DNA of 5,158 bases from the NCBI GenBank assembly GCA_947625445.1, contig CANQOM010000119.1:1-5158 (forward strand), given 5' to 3'. Below the pieces are notes generated by a model, which saw only the letters and a list, made by a program, of their open reading frames with translations, was not told the DNA's origin and ran no database searches. Every line of letters starts with the position of its first letter. The stretch's first letter is position 1. This document shows positions 4,997-5,158 of the stretch, in pieces. A program made the translations under genes and the position numbers. The stretch is from Candidatus Gastranaerophilales bacterium. Its GTDB lineage: Bacteria; Cyanobacteriota; Vampirovibrionia; Gastranaerophilales; Gastranaerophilaceae.

Positions 4997-5158
4997 ATGT
5001 CAACAAAAGCCTTTAAAAAAGAAAAAATTGAAGCAATGAAAGAAAAATTTGCTAAGGCTAAAGTTGCGGTAGTTACTGAATACAGAGGTCTGACAGTTGA
5101 AGAAATAACAAATCTTCAACTGAGTCTTCAAAAAGAAAACAGTGACTATATGGTAACT
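4997..5158 (+). CDS. rplJ: Large ribosomal subunit protein L10 (5' part)
   Basis: L10 anchors the L7/L12 dimers on the 50S stalk, where elongation and release factors dock, and in complex with L12 it represses its own mRNA. The first 54 codons run open to the window edge. They show the family N-terminus: a Lys-rich helix (KKEKIEAMKEKFAKAK), then VAVVTEYRGLTVEEITNLQ (residues 22-40), the conserved strand and helix of L10, and YMVT as the start of the next strand. About two thirds of the protein is missing to the right, and rplL is expected after it. The ATG at 4997 has AAAGGAG (4984-4990) six bases upstream. The gene begins its own transcription unit, with the L10 leader and terminator before it. 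rplK and rplA, its usual upstream neighbours, are not here. Confidence 0.96.
   Translation, partial: MSTKAFKKEKIEAMKEKFAKAKVAVVTEYRGLTVEEITNLQLSLQKENSDYMVT

Noticed and set aside
1..5158. Search for tRNA, rRNA, CRISPR arrays, insertion sequences, phage or defence genes
   Set aside because: No cloverleaf-like GC-rich segment, regular repeat-spacer array, transposase motif or target-site duplication was seen by eye.

Overview
The window is AT-rich bacterial chromosome with compact core genes. It holds, from left to right, the 5' part of a minus-strand minC (division-site selection), a plus-strand gene for a secreted protein with an HEAIH zinc-protease motif, the minus-strand cluster infC-rpmI-rplT (IF-3, L35, L20), a minus-strand gene for a 384-residue EF-hand protein, and the plus-strand start of rplJ (L10). 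There are no tRNAs, rRNAs, insertion sequences, CRISPR repeats or phage genes.

Organism: the low GC, a Sec signal peptide ending in SIA-Q, a MinC with a long linker, an L10 leader of the Firmicutes/cyanobacterial kind and a DxDxDG EF-hand protein would fit an uncultured-type gut bacterium of the non-photosynthetic cyanobacterial sister group (Vampirovibrionia/'Melainabacteria', Gastranaerophilales). This is an inference from general character and not from a marker gene; a low-GC Firmicute is the main alternative.

Layout: minC (1-1002, minus) and the protease-like gene (1299-2006, plus) diverge from a 296-base AT-rich spacer with one candidate promoter for each. The protease-like gene converges on rplT across a perfect bidirectional hairpin terminator. 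infC-rpmI-rplT has a strong promoter before infC (TTGCAA-17-TACAAT with an extended -10) and a second candidate promoter plus a GC-rich hairpin before rpmI. infC almost certainly starts at AUU, because the only upstream alternative (TTG) lies above the predicted transcription start. The EF-hand gene ends in a terminator that abuts the infC promoter. The EF-hand gene and rplJ diverge from a 421-base spacer, most of which is explained: a sigma-70-type promoter, an L10 leader RNA and an intrinsic terminator before the rplJ ribosome binding site. Together these form an attenuator.

How it works together: two independent ribosomal-protein control points sit here (IF-3 via its AUU start codon, L10 via leader attenuation). 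They are separated by an EF-hand gene of unknown role. I see no defence system or mobile island. The parts most worth follow-up are the rplJ attenuator with its competing TTTACGG/CCGTAAA/AACCGTA segments, the two proteins without assigned function, and the acidic MinC linker.
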